DNA from: Chloroflexota bacterium
GTDB lineage: Bacteria; Chloroflexota; Dehalococcoidia; DSTF01; RBG-16-68-14
Direction: 5' to 3'
DNA: 43,008 nucleotides
Assembly: GCA_003228685.1 (NCBI GenBank)
Contig: QIFC01000009.1
Span: 1 to 43,008, forward strand
The notes beneath the pieces were generated by a model. It was not told where the DNA came from, did no database searches, and worked only from the letters and a program-made list of their open reading frames with translations. Both the position numbers and the translations under genes were made by a program. Shown here one piece after another: positions 7,894 through 16,321 of the stretch; position 1 is the first letter of the stretch, and each line of letters starts with the position of its first letter.

Positions 7894-8652
7894 CTAGATC
7901 AGCCCCGCGACGTTTTGCAGGATGAGGAGCGCGTCTCGGCTGTCGAGACGGCCGTTCTGGGTCATGTCGCCCTTGTAGTCACAGTTGAGCGGCTCGAGGA
8001 GCCCGGCACTGAATTGCAACACAAGCGCCGCATCGACGCTGTCGACCGTGCCACCGCAATCGATGTCTCCGAGCTGGCCGCTCTTGGGGCGGCAGGTCAC
8101 GGACGCTTCCCTGGTGAGCGGTCTGAACTGGTCAACTGGCGCGATGCTGTTGCCCCGTATCCAAAGGAGCGATCTTGCGGGATCAAGCGTGCCGTCCCCT
8201 CCAGCCCAACATGTGACCTCAATCTCGACGGGCACACCTTGAGCGAGGCGGACATCCGACCCCGGAGGGTTCAAGCAGACGAAGGCTACAGCCGGCCGTG
8301 GTTGAAAGTCTACTATCCACTGATTGGTTCGTCCCGCGGTTGGACATCCCGGTTCCAGGAACTCTTCGTCGAGTTCCACCGAAGGTCTGTAGGCGAGCTG
8401 CGGGACCGTCCAGGAAACATGCAGCTCAAAGCCGTTGTAGCCGTCGGGAGGCGCTTCAGCAATGTGGACCTTTACGAGAAACGTCTCTCCAGTGTCGTAG
8501 GTGCAGTTCTCTTGGATCCCTTCAGTCGCGCCATCGCAATCGATGGCGACCACCCCATCTCTTACGAGTTTATCTTGCGCCCGCGCTGGCTGCGCGGCGG
8601 CGCCAACCGCCAGCGCCACGATGATCGCGAGCAGGACGAGCGGCCTTAGCAT
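7894..8652 (-). CDS. secreted protein with C-terminal dockerin-like module (paralogue)
   Basis: This 252-residue protein shares its first 22 residues with the downstream gene and has the same GYNGFELxVxWTVPQLAYRPS module and dockerin-like tail (residues 195-252). It lacks the two ISGxW domains. The DNA of the dockerin parts is nearly identical between the two genes (compare 6552-6602 with 7930-7980). This indicates a recent tandem duplication with domain loss or gain, or ongoing gene conversion. The start lies seven bases downstream of the previous stop, so it is translated from the same mRNA. No strong ribosome site is seen; coupling is likely. Confidence 0.8.
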   Translation of the reverse strand: MLRPLVLLAIIVALAVGAAAQPARAQDKLVRDGVVAIDCDGATEGIQENCTYDTGETFLVKVHIAEAPPDGYNGFELHVSWTVPQLAYRPSVELDEEFLEPGCPTAGRTNQWIVDFQPRPAVAFVCLNPPGSDVRLAQGVPVEIEVTCWAGGDGTLDPARSLLWIRGNSIAPVDQFRPLTREASVTCRPKSGQLGDIDCGGTVDSVDAALVLQFSAGLLEPLNCDYKGDMTQNGRLDSRDALLILQNVAGLI

Positions 8653-8659
8653 CTGCGTG

Positions 8660-10348
8660 CTAGATCAGCCCCGCGACGTTTTGCAGGATGAGGAGCGCGT
8701 CGCGGCTGTCGACCGTGCCATCGGAATTAGTGTCCGCCGCAAACTGGCAGTCGAGCGTTTCGAGCAGGCCCGCGTCGTACTGGAGCACGAGCGCCGCGTC
8801 GATGCTGCTCACGCTGGACGAGCAGTCCGCGTCGCCGAGCGCTGGACCCGGACCGCTACCCTGAGGCCCGACACACGTGATGGTCGCATCGATCAGCGTG
8901 GGCGGCCCGAGGTCTGGATCAGCTCCGGTGAAGCTGGCGCTGTCGATCTCGAGATCGGTGACGCTGGATGTCTCGCCACAGGTCAGGCTGATGGACAGGA
9001 GGTCGCCGGCGAAATCGCTTTGCTCAGCGAACGAGCACGTGAGCGAAGTGCTGAGTTCGGCGCTGATGGCCGTAGTGCTAGCGCACTGAGCAGATGGCAT
9101 CACCGATTCGAACGCCAATGGCTCCGACCAGCTTAGCATCGCTTCTATGCCAGTGTAACCACCCGCTGGGGCCGCTGCCAGGTACAACTCGACCGAGAAC
9201 TGGGAGTCCAGGCTCAGGCCGCAGTTTGGCGCTAGAAACTCACTTCCCGGGCGGCAGTTCAGGAGCACGATGCCGCGCTCTAGCACCCCCGCAGGGACCG
9301 CGATAAACATTCTAGATGTGATAGTTTCGCCGGGGAAGACTACCACGGGGCCGAGGAACCGTTGGCCGAAAATGTAGCTGCCGTTGGGGCCGAGTTGCCC
9401 GCTTAGGTACGTGTCGATGTCTCCCAGCGTTCCAAACAACTGAAGCGAACCGCTGAACGGATCGACCGACCCTTCCATGCTGCTGGCGCCTAGCTCCTCG
9501 CAGTCCAACACCGCCGACGCCACAAGGAGGTCTTGCTCGATCTCGAGCGCGCAGATGTCCGACACCTCGCCTAGCAATACGGCGTCCCAATTGCCGCTGA
9601 GGTCGATTAGCTCGATGTCCATGCGCTCACCTGTGAGCGTACCGTTAAAGACAATCGCGGACCATTGACCCGTGAACGTGTTGCCGCTCTCGTCTAACAC
9701 GCCTTCGATGTTCACGAGACCGGAGAGCGTAAACGCTCCCGTGGTCTGGTCAATCGTCCCGCTCAACGTCAGAACTCCCAGGAGGGAGCAGGCTGCGATA
9801 ACATTCAGCTCCTCGCCATTCTGTTCGATCAGCGCGTCGCAGGAGCCGCCGAAGGAGCCGGTGAAGCTAATTTCCCACGTTCCGGTGAAGTTGGCCGGGG
9901 CTGGCAGCGTCGGCAGCGGCGTCGGCGTGAGTCCGGGCGGTTTCCTCACGGCCGAGATCGTTCCCGAGAACCCGATATGATCCTCCCACGTGCCTTCGAT
10001 TGTCTCACCATCCGGAGAGGCCATCCCCGCGAGATCGATGGGCATTCCGGCGATGTTGCCGCTCGCTGTGAACGCACCGGTCTCTACGTTGATCTCGCCC
10101 TCAAAGTCGCCTAAGCCGACGTTCGTGCACCGCATGCCGATCGTGAACGCGGCGCCGGTTTGCTCGATCGTCGCGGGGCAGGGAATGGCCTCCGGCCCGA
10201 AGCCGAGGACCTTGAAGCTCCAGTCACCGGAGATATCGATCTGCGCTTGGGCCGGGGTCGCGGGCCCGAGCACGGCCAGCAAGAGGACGGCCAACAGAAT
10301 CAACCCTGCCGCGCCGCCGGCCGCCGGCGTTCGATGTCGTTTCGCCAT
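8660..10348 (-). CDS. secreted protein with repeated ISGxW domains and dockerin-like tail
   Basis: The 562-residue product has a signal peptide (hydrophobic residues about 13-33, cleavage near AQA/QIDISG). Three ISG/FTG-xW beta domains of about 85-100 residues follow (near 38, 150 and 245). A module with GGYTGIEAMLSWSEPLAFES comes next, then a dockerin-like pair at the C-terminus (ALGDADCSSSVSSIDAALV and ADTNSDGTVDSRDALLILQ). It is the first gene of the operon and has a good ribosome site (GGCGGAGGCG). Three copies of the same beta domain next to a dockerin-like module suggest an extracellular adhesin or carbohydrate/protein-binding protein. No catalytic motif was recognised. Confidence 0.8.
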   Translation of the reverse strand: MAKRHRTPAAGGAAGLILLAVLLLAVLGPATPAQAQIDISGDWSFKVLGFGPEAIPCPATIEQTGAAFTIGMRCTNVGLGDFEGEINVETGAFTASGNIAGMPIDLAGMASPDGETIEGTWEDHIGFSGTISAVRKPPGLTPTPLPTLPAPANFTGTWEISFTGSFGGSCDALIEQNGEELNVIAACSLLGVLTLSGTIDQTTGAFTLSGLVNIEGVLDESGNTFTGQWSAIVFNGTLTGERMDIELIDLSGNWDAVLLGEVSDICALEIEQDLLVASAVLDCEELGASSMEGSVDPFSGSLQLFGTLGDIDTYLSGQLGPNGSYIFGQRFLGPVVVFPGETITSRMFIAVPAGVLERGIVLLNCRPGSEFLAPNCGLSLDSQFSVELYLAAAPAGGYTGIEAMLSWSEPLAFESVMPSAQCASTTAISAELSTSLTCSFAEQSDFAGDLLSISLTCGETSSVTDLEIDSASFTGADPDLGPPTLIDATITCVGPQGSGPGPALGDADCSSSVSSIDAALVLQYDAGLLETLDCQFAADTNSDGTVDSRDALLILQNVAGLI

Positions 10349-10639
10349 GGCTTCGCCTCCGCCTACTTCTTTGGCGACTAGTCTAGCACGGAAAACCTGA
10401 GTTGGGCTGGTTCAAGAACAACCCTGAGCTGTGTTCAGGAATGAGGGGAGCGGCATCTTGGATGCTTGCAGCTTCGCGGCCCGTTCGTTTCGGACGCTCG
10501 CCCGGCTCGCGGACAACGGGCCGTCTAGCTCTTGACCGCACACTGCCCCGGCGTCGCACCAGCCTTGCCTCGTACGCTCATCCTTCGTATGCTGCCCCTG
10601 CTGGTGAAGCTAGCTACGATTCCTATCTGAGGAGGCATC

Positions 10640-11656
10640 ATGAAGGTAGATACAGGACTGACTGTAGATCTCGCCCACGTGGCAGAGGCAGCCGAACGAG
10701 CCGAGCGCCTGGGCTACGACGGAGTGTTCACGCCCGAGACCGGCCACGACCCGTTCCTGGCGCACGCCATCGCGGCCGAGCACACGGAGACGTTGGAGCT
10801 GGGCACCGCCGTCGCTATCGCGTTCCCACGCAGCCCGATGGCCAGCGCGCAGATCGCCTGGGACCTGCAGAAGTACTCGAAGGGGCGCTTCACGATTGGG
10901 CTCGGGACGCAGGTGAAGGGCCACATCGTCCGCCGCTACGGCATGGACTGGGTAGCGCCCGGGCCGCGCCTGCGCGACTACGTGCTCATGATGCACGCGG
11001 TCTGGGACAACTGGCAGAACGGCACGAAGCCGTCGTTCGAGGGCGAGCATTACCGCTATACGCTCACGTCGCCATTCTTCAACGCGGGCCCGATCGATGC
11101 GCCGTTTCCCAAGGTCCACATCTCGGCGATCAACCCCTACAACTGCCGCACGGTCGGCCGGCACTGCGACGGCATTAAGCTGCACCCCTTCAATACGCAG
11201 AAGTACTTCGATGACACGATCTTACCTAACATCAAAAAGGGGCTGGCGAAGAGCGGCCGCACGATGGACGACATCGAGGTCTGCGGGACCGGCTTCATCA
11301 TCACCGGCGAGACCGAGGAGGACGTCGAGAAGGCGAAGGCGCCCGTACGCCAGCAACTCTCCTTCTACGCGTCGACGCGGAGCTACAAGGTCGTGCTGGA
11401 CGCGCACGGCTGGGGCCACGTGAACGAAGAGCTGTTCGGGATGTCGATCGAGGGCAAGTGGCAGGAGATGGCCGCAGGCATCACGGACGAGATGCTGGAG
11501 CAGTTCGCGACGATCGGCACATACGACGAGATCGTTGGCAAGATCAAGGCGCGCAGCGCAGGCGTGATCGACCGCGTGACGTTCCAGATCCCGGCGAACA
11601 ACCCGGATGAAGAAGAGCGCCTGAAGAGCATGATCAAGGAGCTTCAGGCGGGGTAG
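10640..11656 (+). CDS. F420-dependent LLM-class oxidoreductase (TIGR03617-like)
   Basis: The 338-residue protein is a luciferase-like monooxygenase (LLM) TIM barrel. Features seen are the N-terminal strand/helix AERAERLGYDGVFTPETGHDPF, the strand with LELGTAVAIAFPRSP, the glycine-rich turn GRFTIGLGTQVKGHI, and a late KLHPFNT segment. Family knowledge points to coenzyme F420, not FMN, as cofactor in this subgroup, which is expanded in Chloroflexota and Actinobacteria; the substrate is unknown. The ribosome site CTGAGGAGG is ideal. The 291 bases upstream hold no gene that I can support. Its 3' end overlaps the convergent Nudix gene by 13 bases. Confidence 0.85.
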   Translation: MKVDTGLTVDLAHVAEAAERAERLGYDGVFTPETGHDPFLAHAIAAEHTETLELGTAVAIAFPRSPMASAQIAWDLQKYSKGRFTIGLGTQVKGHIVRRYGMDWVAPGPRLRDYVLMMHAVWDNWQNGTKPSFEGEHYRYTLTSPFFNAGPIDAPFPKVHISAINPYNCRTVGRHCDGIKLHPFNTQKYFDDTILPNIKKGLAKSGRTMDDIEVCGTGFIITGETEEDVEKAKAPVRQQLSFYASTRSYKVVLDAHGWGHVNEELFGMSIEGKWQEMAAGITDEMLEQFATIGTYDEIVGKIKARSAGVIDRVTFQIPANNPDEEERLKSMIKELQAG

Positions 11657-12084
11657 TTGGCGGTAACGTTTAGAAGCAACTTGCAGCAGAGCGAGCCTTT
11701 GTCCGCGGCATCTTGGAACGCTTCGACCGGCAGCCAACCGACGTCCACGTAGAGTGTGCTCATCGCCTCCGCCGTGCGCGGTGGCAGGGCAGGCTCGCCG
11801 CCCGGCGATGCCTCGTACACCGTCATGTGCAGGACGTAGTTTTCGCGCTGCTGTTCGCCCTCGGCGAGCGGTCGGAGCGGCGTCAGTTCGACGCCCAGCT
11901 TCTCCGCGCCGAGGCGTCGCACGCCCTGCTCTAACGTCTCGCCATCTAGGAGCGTGACGGCGGGCAGGCCCCAGAGGCCCGGCAGCTCCTCGCCAGGCTC
12001 GTCGGGACGCTTGACGGCGAGCACCAGGCCGTCAACGCGGCGCAACGCGGCAGCGACGGCGTGGTGGGTTGGCTTCTCTGGCAT
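11644..12084 (-). CDS. Nudix-like protein with an incomplete Nudix box
   Basis: This is a 146-residue alpha/beta protein of Nudix type. The segment GLWGLPAVTLLDGETLEQGVRRLGAEKLGVEL lines up with the Nudix box, but the core REUxEE reads RRLGAE, so one or two metal-binding Glu are missing. The enzyme may be inactive, use other ligands or act as a binding protein. The start was set at MPEKPTHH because the longer reading begins inside dispersed hairpin repeats, which give a repeat-derived STSSG peptide. Its stop overlaps the convergent F420-oxidoreductase gene. Confidence 0.7.
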   Translation of the reverse strand: MPEKPTHHAVAAALRRVDGLVLAVKRPDEPGEELPGLWGLPAVTLLDGETLEQGVRRLGAEKLGVELTPLRPLAEGEQQRENYVLHMTVYEASPGGEPALPPRTAEAMSTLYVDVGWLPVEAFQDAADKGSLCCKLLLNVTANYPA

Positions 12085-12136
12085 CTCTGTCTTGGTCCCG
12101 GTTCCACGGACTGAAGTCCCGCGGCTACTGCTACGC

Positions 12137-12159
12137 CATCCTGAGCTTGTCGAAGGATG
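12137..12159. repeat. dispersed stem-loop repeat, copy 1 (inverted)
   Basis: Stem CATCCT/AGGATG encloses an 11-nt loop whose reverse complement is TCGACAAGCTC. It forms an inverted pair with the next copy 18 bases away, in the gap between the Nudix gene and thiI. Confidence 0.7.
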
Positions 12160-12177
12160 CTTATTTCGAAGGACGAG

Positions 12178-12200
12178 CATGCCTCGACAGGCTCGGCATG
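12178..12200. repeat. dispersed stem-loop repeat, copy 2
   Basis: Stem CATGCC/GGCATG encloses loop TCGACAGGCTC. The stem differs from copies 1 and 3 on both sides in a compensating way while the loop is kept. Confidence 0.7.
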
Positions 12201-12212
12201 GATCTGTGCACG

Positions 12213-13433
12213 CTAGCCTGCCTCAGGCCAGGAGAATTCGAGGATCTCGTCGCTCTCCAGCCCCTCGGCCACCAGCGCGTCGACGTCGAGCGCCTCCTCG
12301 GCCGCGATCAGCTGCTCGACGCTGCTGTGCGTCGCCGGGTTGCGCGGCACGAACAGTGTGCAGCAGTCTTGGTCGGGCTCGATCGAGGTCTCGTAGGTCT
12401 CGATCTCACGCGCCTGGTCGATGATCGACTCCTTGTCGAGTCCAACCAGCGGGCGCAAGATCGGCAGCGTCGTCGCCTGATCGATCGTCGCCATGTTGGA
12501 GAGCGTCTGCGAGGCGACCTGGCCCAGGCTCTCGCCCGTCACCAGCGCCTCCGCTCGCTCTCGCTCGGCGATCGCCTGCGCGATGCGGATCATGAAGCGG
12601 CGGTACAGGACGACGCGGAGCGGCGCCGGGCAGGCGGCGACGATCTTGTGCTGGATGTCGCCGAACGAGACGACGTGCAGGCGGCTTTTGTACTGCCAGC
12701 GCGTCAGGCTCTGTGTCAGCGTGATCGCCTTGTCGCGCGACGACGCATCCAGATAGGGGAACGACTGGAAGTGGACGAACGATGCCTGGCAGCCCCTGCT
12801 CAACACCCGCCACGCCGCGACCGGCGAGTCGATGCCGCCCGAGAGCAGCACGACGACGCGACCGCTCACGCCCACCGGCAGGCCGCCCTGCCCGTTGATG
12901 CGCTCGGTGTGCAGGTAGGCGCCGTTCGGCATGATCTCCACTTGGAACGTCTTCGCCGGATTCGTCAGGTCGACGCGCGCGCCCGATGCCGCCTTCACGT
13001 CGGCGCCCAGACTGCGTTCCATCTCCTGAGACGTGCTGGGATAGCGCTTGTCGCTGCGCTGGACGGTGACGCGGAAGCTCTCGAACGGCTCCTTGGCGAC
13101 CATCTCCAGCATGCCTTCGCGGATCAGGTCCTCATCCCACGGCAACACGCGGCAGAGCGAAAAATTGCGCAGTCCGAATACGCGCAGCAGCCGCGAGCGC
13201 AGCTCCGGCCAGTCGAGATCGGCGCCGGGCGTGATCACGATGCGCTGCGGGCTCCAGTCTGTGTCCTTGATCGGAAGGCCCTTGAGCGCCGTGCGGATGT
13301 TGCGTCCGAGCTGACGGATGAAGAACGGGCGGTTCTTCTTTTTCAGCGTGATCTCGCCCAGCCGGACGACCACAACCGCGCGCTCCTTCACCTTGGGAGC
13401 GTAGGGCTTCGTATCTGGCGTTGCCTGCGTCAT
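12213..13433 (-). CDS. thiI: tRNA 4-thiouridine synthase / thiamine sulfur transfer protein ThiI
   Basis: The 406-residue protein matches ThiI in order: an N-terminal ferredoxin-like part (RLGEITLKKKNRPFF), a THUMP domain (about 75-180), and a PP-loop adenylating domain with LLSGGIDSP at 197-204. A GESLGQVASQTLSNM motif and a late DQDCCTLFVP with paired Cys also match. ThiI adenylates U8 of tRNA and transfers sulfur; in some bacteria it also serves thiazole synthesis. There is no C-terminal rhodanese domain, as in most Gram-positive-type ThiI. The start is set at MTQATPDTK; the longer frame runs into the divergent lipoprotein gene and is not family-like. No strong ribosome site is seen. Confidence 0.92.
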   Translation of the reverse strand: MTQATPDTKPYAPKVKERAVVVVRLGEITLKKKNRPFFIRQLGRNIRTALKGLPIKDTDWSPQRIVITPGADLDWPELRSRLLRVFGLRNFSLCRVLPWDEDLIREGMLEMVAKEPFESFRVTVQRSDKRYPSTSQEMERSLGADVKAASGARVDLTNPAKTFQVEIMPNGAYLHTERINGQGGLPVGVSGRVVVLLSGGIDSPVAAWRVLSRGCQASFVHFQSFPYLDASSRDKAITLTQSLTRWQYKSRLHVVSFGDIQHKIVAACPAPLRVVLYRRFMIRIAQAIAERERAEALVTGESLGQVASQTLSNMATIDQATTLPILRPLVGLDKESIIDQAREIETYETSIEPDQDCCTLFVPRNPATHSSVEQLIAAEEALDVDALVAEGLESDEILEFSWPEAG

Positions 13434-13539
13434 GGAGTGAGGGTAGCAGATGGAACCGGACGGGACGGCTACTCGTCCTACACCAGAGGGCCGGTTGGCT
13501 CTTAGACTGCACGGGTACGCCGCAGTAAGATGAGGCACC

Positions 13540-14775
13540 ATGCGAGTATCCCACACTCTCCTGGGAATCGTTGGACTCACGCTGGTCGTTCTCGTCGCCT
13601 GCGGTGGCGACGGCGATAGCGAGCCCGACGCCACTTCGACATCGCCGCCGGTGGTAACGAGCCTCCCTACGCCTCTGGTCGACGTACCGGGCCGGCCGAA
13701 CGCCTTCGCGGACTATCCCGGCATCGTGGGCATCTATCTCACGGTGGCAGGCGAGGGCGTGCTCGGCGCGCCCTGCCTCGCGGAGCTGATCGCGGAGTGG
13801 GGGATGGCCGAACCAGACGTGCCGCTGACGCCCGAGGATCGCTGCCTCACCGGCAACACCGACAACGACGACGACGATGAGGTCGTTGTGCTGTTCACGG
13901 TCGAGGCGGAGGATGGCTCCGGGTTGCTCTCAAACGTCGTCGTCTTCGATTCGACTCCGAACGGCTATGTCGCCGTCTACCAATCTTGGTTGCCCGATCA
14001 GTTCCCGCAGTTCTTCCCGGGGAGCATCGTCGCAGCCGAAGATATCACCGGCGACGGCAACGGTAATCTCGTCTACACGACCAACACCTGCGGGGCCAAC
14101 ACCTGTACGCTGGCCGTATACGTCGTCACGGGCGCCGCCGGAGAATACGTGGAGCTGACGCCGGAAGGCGGCCTCTTCATGGAGACGGCCGACCTCACTT
14201 TGGAGGAGGGCGTCGGAGACGGCTCGAAACTGATCGTCCTAGAAGGCGGCATCATCGGCTCAGCCGGCGCCGGACCGCAGCGGTCGCGCACCGAGGTCTA
14301 CGGCTGGGATGGCGAGTCGTTCGCAATGCTGGAAACCACGTACGAACAGACCGACCAGCTCTACTTTCACATCCTGGACGCCGACCTGATCTTCAACGCG
14401 GGCAACGTCGCGATCGCCGGGCAGATGTATCGGACCGTGCTGGAGGACGAGAGCCTGACGGAGACCGGCTTCCATGAGAACGAGCGCGCCGAGCTGAGCG
14501 CCTATGCTCTCTTCCGCCAAGCCCTGGCAATCCTCGCAACGGAGGGCAGCGAGCGCGAGGCGCTCGACGCCCTCGGCCAGGCCCGCCGCGATTACCCGGA
14601 CGCCGTCAACACAGGCCTGGCCATCGCGTTCGAAGACGCGCAGGAAGCCGGCGTGCAGGCAGGATGCCTGGCCGTCCGCGAGCATATCGCCGCCAACCTC
14701 GACGCCTTCCAGTCGGTCTGGGAGTACGGCTACGCCAACCCCGCCTTCGACGCGGAGCGCATCTGCCCGTTTTAG
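13540..14775 (+). CDS. lipoprotein of unknown function, 411 aa
   Basis: A lipoprotein signal peptide ends in LVACGG with the lipid-bearing C21, followed by a Ser/Thr/Pro-rich tether (to about residue 55). The body has an acidic stretch (NTDNDDDDEVVVLF, near 108-121) and a GDGNGN motif (about 172-177) that resemble calcium-binding or FG-GAP-like loops. The C-terminal third is helical and Ala-rich and could be TPR-like. I do not recognise a named family. It is divergent from thiI with a 106-base gap, has a ribosome site (GATGAGG), and ends in a strong terminator. It probably sits on the outer face of the cytoplasmic membrane. Confidence 0.8.
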   Translation: MRVSHTLLGIVGLTLVVLVACGGDGDSEPDATSTSPPVVTSLPTPLVDVPGRPNAFADYPGIVGIYLTVAGEGVLGAPCLAELIAEWGMAEPDVPLTPEDRCLTGNTDNDDDDEVVVLFTVEAEDGSGLLSNVVVFDSTPNGYVAVYQSWLPDQFPQFFPGSIVAAEDITGDGNGNLVYTTNTCGANTCTLAVYVVTGAAGEYVELTPEGGLFMETADLTLEEGVGDGSKLIVLEGGIIGSAGAGPQRSRTEVYGWDGESFAMLETTYEQTDQLYFHILDADLIFNAGNVAIAGQMYRTVLEDESLTETGFHENERAELSAYALFRQALAILATEGSEREALDALGQARRDYPDAVNTGLAIAFEDAQEAGVQAGCLAVREHIAANLDAFQSVWEYGYANPAFDAERICPF

Positions 14776-14794
14776 GACGTTAGCAGCGACGGAA

Positions 14795-14822
14795 GGGCTC
14801 CGGGCAAAAATGCCCGGAGCCC
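14795..14822. terminator. strong hairpin terminator between convergent genes
   Basis: A perfect 12-bp stem (GGGCTCCGGGCA / TGCCCGGAGCCC) with an AAAA loop lies between the lipoprotein gene and the DGQHR gene. It can serve both strands. Confidence 0.8.
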
Positions 14823-14846
14823 AGTGAGCGGGAGCGGCGCGCCCGA

Positions 14847-16043
14847 CTATCTGATGTCGGCGCTCTCTGCGAGTTCGCGGGCCATCGTCCCGAAGTTGAT
14901 ACCCGTGTCGTCGGTCAGTTCTTCCGCCATCTTGCCGGCGATGATCAATGCTGCACGGTTCCCCGACATGCCCGAGACGGAACGGTCGCCGGTCGCTTCG
15001 GCCTGCCAAATCCAGGTTGTGCTGCACTGCTGTAGGTAACTTGCCATGTCACTTACGTCAACGCGCTGGCGGGCGATGCAACGGTCGATGACCGTTCCAC
15101 CTAAAATCGAGAGGCTGAGCACACCGAGGTTTCGGAGAATGAGAAATTCCTTCGGGTCGGCCCACTCCATCGCGAAGACGTCCTTCACTGCCTGCCAGAA
15201 ATTCCGAATGAGAACGTATTGAGCCTTGATGTCCGTAAGGTCATCGATGTAGACGGACTTGTTGAGTGTGCGCTTCACGCCTCCCTCAAGCGACTTGAGG
15301 TTGACGGGCCGCACAAGACCTTGCTCTCGGCCGCCGAGTTTAGATCCTCCCATGTGGATGATGCCATGCCACGGCGACATGCTGTCCTGAGCCAGGCGAA
15401 GCGCGATCCAGCGGTCCGGGTGCTCCTTCATTTCCACCTGCTCCGGTGTTAGACGGTTGACTAGCCACGAGAGGTGCGACGTGTTCAGCCCTTTCTGGTT
15501 CGCGTTAACGTCGACGAAGAGGCTGGCCTCTTCGTCCTTCGTGAGGCCCACGTGGATCTGAAACGGCGCCTTCAGGTACACGGGCTGCCTCTTGTCATCG
15601 CCAGCAGTAAAATAGAGCCGGTGGTTGCCATCTACGCGGCTGACCTTCACGGACTTGCCTTTCCTAATGGCATCCACATCGAAAACCATCCGCACCGCAT
15701 CATCACTGCCGTCTATTTTCTCGATTCGGAGCACATCCTTGTCGCGTACGTTAAGGACGACCTCGGGAAATGCTCGCGGGCGAGCCGGAATGACTTCACG
15801 CGCGACGTACTCGTATGCGTCGGAGGCGTGTTTCGGAGAAAGGTCGCGCTGGAGCCCCTTGTCGTTCCTGTCCTGATCGAATACGTCTGCTGCGCTCACG
15901 ATTGCGAGTTCAGCGAGGGGCGCGGTGCCTCGGTAGCATGTTGTGTCGAGGTTCTCGCTTCTGAACGCGCGGAATTCAAGTTCGCGCACGTTAGCTAGCT
16001 GGTTCTTCTCCTGGGTGACATCCTCGTTATCTTCTTGAGTCAT
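14847..16043 (-). CDS. DGQHR-domain (DndB-like) protein
   Basis: The 398-residue protein has the two hallmarks of the DGQHR/DndB family: a DGNHR variant of the DGQHR motif at 138-142 (in SRVDGNHRLYF), and FVDVNANQKGLN at 176-187. DndB is the regulator of phosphorothioate DNA modification, and DGQHR proteins recur in defence islands. No dndC, dndD, dndE or restriction gene is visible here, so the gene is a lone member. The start is ATG at 16043 with ribosome site GAGAGGAG; the longer frame would run through the operator repeats. The leader carries a striking array of CTCTC-N6-GAGAG sites. The gene may be autoregulated, since DndB proteins are known repressors, but binding is inferred. Confidence 0.75.
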   Translation of the reverse strand: MTQEDNEDVTQEKNQLANVRELEFRAFRSENLDTTCYRGTAPLAELAIVSAADVFDQDRNDKGLQRDLSPKHASDAYEYVAREVIPARPRAFPEVVLNVRDKDVLRIEKIDGSDDAVRMVFDVDAIRKGKSVKVSRVDGNHRLYFTAGDDKRQPVYLKAPFQIHVGLTKDEEASLFVDVNANQKGLNTSHLSWLVNRLTPEQVEMKEHPDRWIALRLAQDSMSPWHGIIHMGGSKLGGREQGLVRPVNLKSLEGGVKRTLNKSVYIDDLTDIKAQYVLIRNFWQAVKDVFAMEWADPKEFLILRNLGVLSLSILGGTVIDRCIARQRVDVSDMASYLQQCSTTWIWQAEATGDRSVSGMSGNRAALIIAGKMAEELTDDTGINFGTMARELAESADIR

Positions 16044-16052
16044 GTAGTGCTC

Positions 16053-16176
16053 CTCTCTTTTGTGAGAGCGCAACGTGCGCTCTCCGATGTGAGAGTAGTA
16101 GTGTATCAAATGCAGAAGAGAAATGCAAGACGCCTCTCAGAAGTGAGAGGAGAGAAGTTGCTCGCGATTCTGAGTG
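16053..16176. promoter_or_regulatory. array of CTCTC-N6-GAGAG operators on a 27-bp grid
   Basis: Perfect 16-bp sites CTCTC-N6-GAGAG start at 16053, 16080 and 16134. A fourth site (CTCGC-N6-GAGTG, 8 of 10 arm bases) starts at 16161, and at 16107 only the right arm is kept (GAGAA at 16118). Starts are therefore 27 bases apart for five consecutive units. In the three perfect sites the last two spacer bases are GT, giving GTGAGAG. The array lies in the leader and promoter region of the DGQHR gene. A dimeric regulator binding cooperatively is the likely reader. Confidence 0.75.
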
Positions 16177-16204
16177 CGGAGAGGAACTTTCGCTATCGCA
16201 ACCC

Positions 16205-16279
16205 CTACTCTGTAAGTTTCCTATAGAGCGTGGGGAGGCGGCTGGGCAGCGTGGCGACGTCGTCCAGGATTTCGTAGCC
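16205..16279 (-). pseudogene. orphan 3' tail of a VWA-protein gene homologue
   Basis: These 75 bases match the last 75 bases of the intact VWA gene (17043-17117) at 65 positions, in the same orientation and ending at the same stop codon. Read in frame they encode GYEILDDVATLPSRLPTL plus YRKLTE and a stop; the intact gene has V and I swapped at two sites. Eight of ten differences are synonymous, including a CGC/AGG change, so the copy diverged while it was still coding. Homology stops exactly where the REP-like hairpin of the RAYT element begins. Confidence 0.8.
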
Positions 16280-16299
16280 GGGCGCCGCTTGGTGCGCCC
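16280..16299. repeat. REP-like hairpin upstream of the RAYT gene
   Basis: GGGCGC - 8 nt (CGCTTGGT) - GCGCCC. It differs from the downstream hairpin (17000-17019) only in the loop. The two flank the RAYT gene, the usual layout of RAYT/REP elements. Confidence 0.65.
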
Positions 16300-16321
16300 A
16301 GCAGTATCATCACCGCGCACC

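Noticed and set aside
12213-13505. Long plus-strand frame opposite thiI, and similar long frames opposite the VWA and MtnA genes
   Set aside because: High GC makes long antisense frames common. These are Arg/Ala/His-rich with no family signature, and the opposite strand has clear genes.
13434-13634. N-terminal extension of ThiI by 67 residues
   Set aside because: The extension overlaps the divergent lipoprotein gene, is low-complexity and is not seen in ThiI proteins.
14847-16043. DGQHR protein as proof of a phosphorothioate (dnd) system
   Set aside because: No dndA, dndC, dndD, dndE or restriction genes are in the window; a lone DGQHR gene does not make a dnd system.
16053-16176. Short regular repeats resembling a CRISPR array
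   Set aside because: The units are 16-bp palindromes on a 27-bp grid with no unique spacers of CRISPR length and no cas genes. They lie in a gene leader, so operators fit better.
16289-16321. Earlier start for the RAYT protein
   Set aside because: It would add residues encoded by the REP hairpin and VWA-tail junction, with no family match; ATG at 16322 fits the family start.
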